NCBI GenBank assembly: GCA_022661535.1
Contig: JAKULF010000008.1
Span: 3,038,001 to 3,102,000 of the forward strand
Reading direction: 5' to 3'
From: Eutypa lata
Taxonomy: Eukaryota; Ascomycota; Sordariomycetes; Xylariales; Diatrypaceae
DNA length: 64,000 bases
The notes under the pieces were generated by a model. The model was not told the origin of the DNA. It did no database searches and worked only from the letters and a program-made list of their open reading frames with translations. Position numbers and translations under genes: made by a program. Shown here piece after piece: positions 58,998-64,000 of the stretch (positions are counted from its first letter, which is position 1; each line of letters starts with the position of its first letter).

Positions 58998-61049
58998 ATG
59001 GCGCCGTACGTTTATGAACCTCTTCCGCCAATCGCCGAAGTAGGCCAAACCCCATCCTTCACACGACTGGTATGTCTGATTCCTGGATCCGGTGATCAAC
59101 CGCTGGAATGTACCTTAAGCGTAGTCGACCTGGCGAGTAGTCCCCTACGCTACGAGGCATTATCATATGCCTGGGGTACGGAGAAGGCAGAGAACCCAAT
59201 AGTATGTCACGGTGGTGCTATACCAATCACGTTGAATCTGGAGCGAGCACTGCGCGACCTTCGCCTGCCAAACCTGATCAGGCCTCTCTGGGTCGACGCC
59301 ATTTGCATCAACCAGCAAGACATGGATGAGCGTGCCCGCCAAGTTTCTTACATGCGATTGGTGTACCAACATGCTGGGAGAGTCGTCGTCTACTTAGGGC
59401 CAGGCGACGAGGGAGGCGAAGAGCGTTTGCCCGTGCTCGAGAGTTGTGTGAGTATCGCGAAACGCTACTGCAGGCTCTTCAGCGGAACTTAGGTCAAATT
59501 GGACTTCCTCCCAGGGTATCTACGCAAATCGATAGTTTGATGCTAGAGGCTTTTAACACAGAAAGTCAGACTAGGGATGACATAGCGGACCTATTCAAGT
59601 CCGCATACTTTGAGAGAGTATGGTGTATACAAGAAGTCGCTGCATCTCAACGGTGTATTGCAATGAGTGGCGATGCTGAGATAGACTTCTACGATCTTCT
59701 TTCTCTAACCCCCTTACTGGACTCCCCTCGGGCCGGGCCAATCAACCCTAGCAGACTAAGGCTCTGGAGTATAGTTGAGAAGCAAAGAGACCGCCGGTAC
59801 AAACCCCATCAACTCCAGGTTGAGAGCTCAATTGGTGGCATCCTTTTAGTGTTGATTCAGACGCGGAACCTCAAATCTACCGATCCTAGGGATCGCCTCT
59901 TTGGCATACTTGGTATCACAGACGAGGGACTTCAGCCTGTAGTCGCTAACATGGACACGCTCATTACAGGAGGTACAATAGGCACACTTGCATCGGTAAC
60001 TCAGAGAGCTTTCGCCTGGCTAGGAAAGAAGATCGACGACACGGTTGGTCCTGGCGCGGATGTTGGGCGGAGGAACCCTGAATTAGCACCCAACTACACA
60101 AAATCAGTCATGGAAGTCTACCGGGACTTCGCAAGATTCATGGTACGGAAAAGCCCGAGGGTTCTAGATGTACTGTCTCATGTGCAGCATACTAGTGATC
60201 CTATACAGGGTTCGTACCCTTCGTGGGTGCCAAAGTTTGACGAACCGCAATCTTGCAGTCTACTTCCACCGCGTCTGTGGCTACCTGGAGTCCCTCTAAC
60301 CGGCCACTATCCATACTTCGCTGTGCTTCACGACTGTCCACTGCGTGGAACGCCTCTAGAACCAAATGTTCTCCAGCTGGATGGCTTTCGGTTCGATACT
60401 ATCGAAGCAGTGTCCGACCCGATTAGTATTGATCTTGAGGACCCACTACCCCTTAATGAGATATGGAGCCAACTCTTCGCATTCCCACTGTTTCCTCGTC
60501 CAACACTGAAATACATCGGTGGGAACGAACAGCTGGATATGGCATTCTTCCTCACAGTATGCGGCGGCGGGGTGGACTATTAGTCACAATGGCTGATCAG
60601 ATAGGATCACTAGAGAATGATAGACTGAAGGGCATGGAGACCGTGGCAGAGAATGCAAAGAACCAAGCACTCCATTATATGACACTTGTGCTTGGGTGTC
60701 CGGAATCTGCATACCAAGATCTAGCGCCCGGCCCAAGGCCGGGGCAGTCAACACCGAGCCTACTCCTGTTTACTATCACATGGCCGTCTCGAATCTCATT
60801 TTGAATAGGAGAGTTTATCGCACTCGTTCCGGCTACCTTGGAGTTGGCCCGCAGATGATGAAGCCGGGAGATCAACTCGCTGTTCTTTATGGTGGCCATA
60901 CGCCCTTCATCCTACGCCCGACCGGACGGGACTGGGCCTTCATAGGCGACACTTACGTCCACCACTGGGACCTAATGACAGGGAACTTAGTCGATCGTGT
61001 ACGGCGAGGTCGTACAAACATAAACGTGGAAACATTCCGACTAGTTTAA
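58998..61049 (+). CDS. Heterokaryon incompatibility (HET) domain protein (three apparent frameshifts)
   Basis: Reads as one exon of 684 residues when three missing bases are allowed for. The HET domain fills about residues 45-230: YEALSYAWG, ITLNLERALRDLR, LWVDAICINQQDMDERARQV, YQHAGRVVVYLGPGDE and, after the first break, RVWCIQEVAAS. The mid-part has DPRDRLFGILGI, and the C-terminus has the GYLGVGPQMMKPGDQLAVLYG/PFILRP/FIGDTYVHH module that closes many fungal HET proteins. Such proteins trigger cell death after fusion of unlike strains. Breaks lie near 59444-59450 (a GTGAGT there could mimic an intron donor, but the only in-frame acceptor would make a 35-base intron), at the G-run 60569-60572 and at the G-run 60741-60744. 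Three breaks in a gene family known for pseudogenes means real decay cannot be excluded, though all three fit the pattern in the window. Confidence 0.85.
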
Positions 61050-61884
61050 CGTCAGTGTATAGAGCGGCGATTCAGAGTGTCTCCAGAGGAAGAGGATATG
61101 ACTGAGAGAGAAAAGAACACAGGCCCTACTGGCCGCGTGTCAAGAACTCATCTCGACCCCTGGAGCCAGGGCAGCAACGCGCTGCAGTGTATTTGCCATG
61201 TTGTGCCCTCAAGAGTGTTCGCGGAGTAGAGTAACGGCTTACTTCTAATTATACCATACAATATAACAGATTTAACAACGTTCAAACCTTTCAGGCTGAC
61301 TAGAATTCTCGTCAATCCTGCGTTCAGCTTCTCTTTCACCATATCACTGAACTATTCTCGTATGCAAAAATCCTGGACCAGTTACTCAACAAGTCCACAG
61401 TTTCGACCACGCATGCCATTCCACCGTTTTAGCGATTTCGTCGTGTCAATCAAGTTGAAACATGCAGACACATCCCAGGTTCTCGAGACTTAAACCACGT
61501 CAAATGCAACCCCGGACCAAATCCCCACGTTTCTCACCCTTGCCAATTTCCGCATTCGACAATCGGACGACTGCAGACACCATCCGATGCGGTTAGTGGG
61601 GCTAGCGTAGCAGTATAAACAATTATCCATCAAACGGAAACGAGCAGTCTCTATTAGGGGGGGAGACCGCCGGGATAATTCTAGAAACGAGCAAAGCGGC
61701 CGTTGTTTCGCGCGTGCATTCATTTTTGGCAGAGCTGCCCAAGTTTTTTTCTAAGCTTTAGTATTAAATCGCAACAGCTTGCACATCATGAGGGCGATTT
61801 TAGACCCAAGCCCTATTGACAGTTTGATAGTCTCGCGACTGTCTCCTTAAGGTTTCCCTGTTAAGTGCTGCTGCTGTGGCGACG
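61050..61884. other. Gene-free spacer upstream of the pectate lyase
   Basis: About 830 bases with no credible gene; minus-strand frames at 61148-61342 and 61490-61723 resemble nothing. It should hold the pectate lyase promoter. Confidence 0.5.
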
Positions 61885-63505
61885 ATGAGCTTCCTCCGAT
61901 TTATGGTCTCTGTCGCCTTGGCAGCGTGTGTTTCTTCGGGTGCCAATGCTCTGCTCGCATTCCCCGGCGCCGAGGGTTTCGGCCGCGAAGCTGTAGGCGG
62001 CCGGACGGGCGAGGTCTATCATGTGACGAATCTCGAGTAAGTCTTTTCTTCGAGCTCGGAGCATCTGCAACGAAGCAGATAGTATACGTACGGCAAGCTG
62101 ATGCAATACACAGCGATTCCGATGAGGGGTCATTCCGCGACGCTGTCTCAGCATCCAATCGCATCGTCATCTTCGACGTTGGGGGCACCATCAATGTCAC
62201 GGATAGGGTTGTGGTCTCGAAGAACGTGTATATTGCAGGACAGAGTGCTCCTGGAGATGTAAGCCGCATCAAGTCAGCTGCAGCCAGTCGGGATTGCCTT
62301 TCTAACACTACCAGGGAATCACCCTCTACGGTAATGGCTTATCGTGGTCTAACGCGGACAACGGCATCGTGCGGTATATGAGGTTTCGCATGGGCAAAGG
62401 TGGTGATTCGGGAAAAGGTAACATCACATCGACCTAACTCCCCTCGCTGTGTTAGTTCTCTTACTGACTAGTTTCCTCCCTTTGGTATAGACGGCATCAC
62501 GATTGCCGAGGGCGAGAACATGATCTTTGACCACGTGTCTGTAACGTGGGGTCGCGACGAGACCTTTTCTATTAGCGGCGATGTGTACAATGTGACGATA
62601 CAAGACTCGATCATCGGCCAGGGCCTCGAGACGCACTCATGTGGTGGTCTGATCCAGACAGACTACGGCGTTAGCTTATTCCGCAACCTGTACATCGACA
62701 ACAAGACTCGGAACCCCAAGGTTAAGGGCATGAACGACTTCCAAAACAACGTATGCTTTTCCCAATCTATTTATCCCATACATAGGAATTGCCATCGCTA
62801 ATCTTAGCACAAATAGGTCATCTATAACTGGGGTGGAGGTGGCGGTTATATAGCTGGAGACAGCTCGGGCCAGAGCAGCGCGAACATTATCAACAACTAT
62901 TTTATCTCGGGGCCGTCCACTTCCGTTACGGCGTTTACAAGAGGAAACGAGAATTTCCATGGTTGTAAGTCGAGTGCACCCTCATACAGCCCCTGAAATA
63001 CTCCACAGGGGCTACGAAATGAGAATGATTATTAACCTAAGCTGCTAGATGTCTCGGAGAACTACTATGACAGCGACAGGGATGGTACACTGAACGGCAG
63101 TCCGCTCTGCGTATCGACGACCTGCTATAGCGACATGGACATCGTGACGGAGCCGTTCGACTACCCGGGTCCGGAGAACCTCCTAACGGCATCCGAAGCC
63201 GTGGAGCATGTCCTCGCTAACGTCGGGGCTAACTATCCGGCGCGTGATGCCATTGACGCCCGTCTCGTGAGCGAAGTTGAGACCTATGGGACGGATGGCC
63301 AGTTGATCTCCGACGAGACGGCGAGCCCTATGAACGGGCCAGGCTTCATTGCCGGCGGAACCCCGCCCACCGACTCGGACGGCGATGGTATCCCCGACGA
63401 GTGGGAGAATGCTAACGGCCTGACCCCAACGATGCTAGCGACGCTATGGCGATCGCAAGCTCTGGGTATGCGAACATTGAAGTGTACCTGAATTCGCTGG
63501 TTTGA
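61885..63505 (+). CDS. Secreted pectate lyase-like polysaccharide lyase (one apparent frameshift)
   Basis: Six exons (61885-62036, 62114-62258, 62315-62417, 62491-62750, 62817-62964, 63049-63505) give 421 residues. A signal peptide (SFLRFMVSVALAACVSSGANA-type) starts it. The parallel beta-helix fold of pectate lyases shows in AFPGAEGFGREAVGGRTG, VYHVTNL, RIVIFDVGGTINVTDRV, IAGQSAPGDGITLYG, IVRYMRFRMGKGGDS, MIFDHVSVTWGRDETF, QDSIIGQGLE and GMNDFQNNVIYNWGGGG. It cleaves polygalacturonan by beta-elimination; CAZy family PL1-like is my best guess. The end has DSDGDGIPDEWE, a thrombospondin-3-type calcium loop. The break is at the C-run 63424-63427: one more C continues GLTPNDASDAMAIAS and ends at the stop 63503-63505. 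The six-exon model closes exactly. Neighbour on the right is another secreted protein in convergent orientation. Confidence 0.88.
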
Positions 63506-63631
63506 TGCTCTTCATTAATGGTTTTGATCTATTGTCTACCATGCCTATATAAAATGAAAACATTTTTTCGCTTTTGAGATGCTGAATTCGTAACCGCCAG
63601 TTTTTCTTCTTTCATTCAAGAATCATGGTTT
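63506..63631. other. Short convergent 3' spacer
   Basis: A 126-base AT-rich spacer between two convergent genes, probably with both polyadenylation regions. Confidence 0.5.
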
Positions 63632-64000
63632 TTAACTCATGCCTATCGTAAACATCGTGAAAAGGGGTATCCATAATGTGAGTTGTAGCCAACCGCTAAG
63701 ACCCAAGATCGCCGAAGCTACACCTTCAGCGCCCTCGATGAGGACAGCTGTCCCAACCGTGTCCGTTTCATCAATACTGCAGACCTTCTGGCACGACCCC
63801 CCATCACCGTCGGCGCGCTTCTTCGAAGGCTGTACATCATTGACGTCGGTCTGGTTAAAGACCATCTCGATCCACTGAATCTGAAGCACAGCTTGCCGGC
63901 CATCGCGCATGATCCCAGACCAAGAACCCCCATCGCTCCAGCAGTTGAAGTAGACCTGCGTCGGATCGCGCGGGTTCTGGAACGCGATAGCAGCGACCTC
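63632..64000 (-). CDS. C-terminus of a secreted or GPI-anchored protein, probable ConA-like/GH16-type (partial)
   Basis: The window edge cuts this gene; only the last about 122 residues are visible, ending at the stop at 63632. The visible part begins in frame at position 64000 with EVAAIAFQNPRDPTQVYFN, then CWSDGGSWSGIM and QAVLQIQWIEMVFNQTD, which recall the last strands of fungal concanavalin-A-like glucanase proteins. A Lys-Lys-Arg site and two cysteines (SCQKVCSID) follow. The end is a hydrophobic stretch (ILGLSGWLQLTLWIPLFTMF), either a membrane helix or a GPI-attachment signal. Upstream catalytic motifs lie outside the window, so the class is uncertain. Confidence 0.5.
   Translation of the reverse strand, partial: EVAAIAFQNPRDPTQVYFNCWSDGGSWSGIMRDGRQAVLQIQWIEMVFNQTDVNDVQPSKKRADGDGGSCQKVCSIDETDTVGTAVLIEGAEGVASAILGLSGWLQLTLWIPLFTMFTIGMS

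Noticed and set aside
59448..59514. Possible intron in the HET gene starting at GTGAGT
   Set aside because: The only acceptor that keeps frame gives a 35-base intron, and later acceptors break the frame; a missing base fits better.

Overview
The window looks like a nuclear contig from a filamentous ascomycete (Pezizomycotina, probably Sordariomycetes). The evidence is short GT-AG introns of about 46-200 bases with CTAAC/CTGAC-type branch points, a HET-domain protein, plant-polymer-degrading secreted enzymes, a P450, and long gene-free spacers rich in short microsatellites. I see no tRNA, rRNA, CRISPR array or intact transposon.

Layout from left to right: a Utp12-domain nucleolar protein (-); BDF1, a double-bromodomain BET protein (+), behind a long 5' region; a small secreted Hsp70-like fragment (+); a GH3 beta-glucosidase (+); a BTB/POZ protein (+); a zinc alcohol dehydrogenase (+); an 8.2 kb gene-free stretch; LTE1, a Ras-family GEF (+); a cytochrome P450 (-); another gene-poor stretch; RPS0 (-) head-to-head with mitochondrial uS15 (+); V-ATPase subunit d (-) head-to-head with NOP56 (+); a small secreted cysteine protein (-); an unrecognised CxxC protein (+); a secreted amidohydrolase (-); a HET protein (+); a secreted pectate lyase (+); and at the right edge the 3' end of a probable ConA-like/GH16-type secreted protein (-). 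Ribosome-production genes (Utp12 protein, RPS0, uS15m, NOP56) and other core genes (BDF1, LTE1, VMA6) therefore alternate with accessory genes for plant-wall breakdown, detoxification and self/non-self recognition.

The most striking feature is that eleven otherwise good genes, including the essential RPS0 and NOP56, are broken by seventeen small frameshifts. Homology and reading frame say each can be explained by missing bases: one base in a mono-nucleotide run in most cases, one CT unit in two. With those bases allowed for, every one of the eleven gene models closes to a whole number of codons. This one-sided pattern points to homopolymer undercalling in a long-read assembly rather than to pseudogenes or programmed frameshifting. 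CDS coordinates below are of the genomic span; exon limits and the suspected break are given in each entry. Other points of interest are an in-frame coding-like extension after the RPS0 stop, a dense GTCGCA motif cluster and an overlapping uORF upstream of BDF1, a (GAA)21 repeat in a P450 intron, and a two-exon orphan with paired CxxC motifs.
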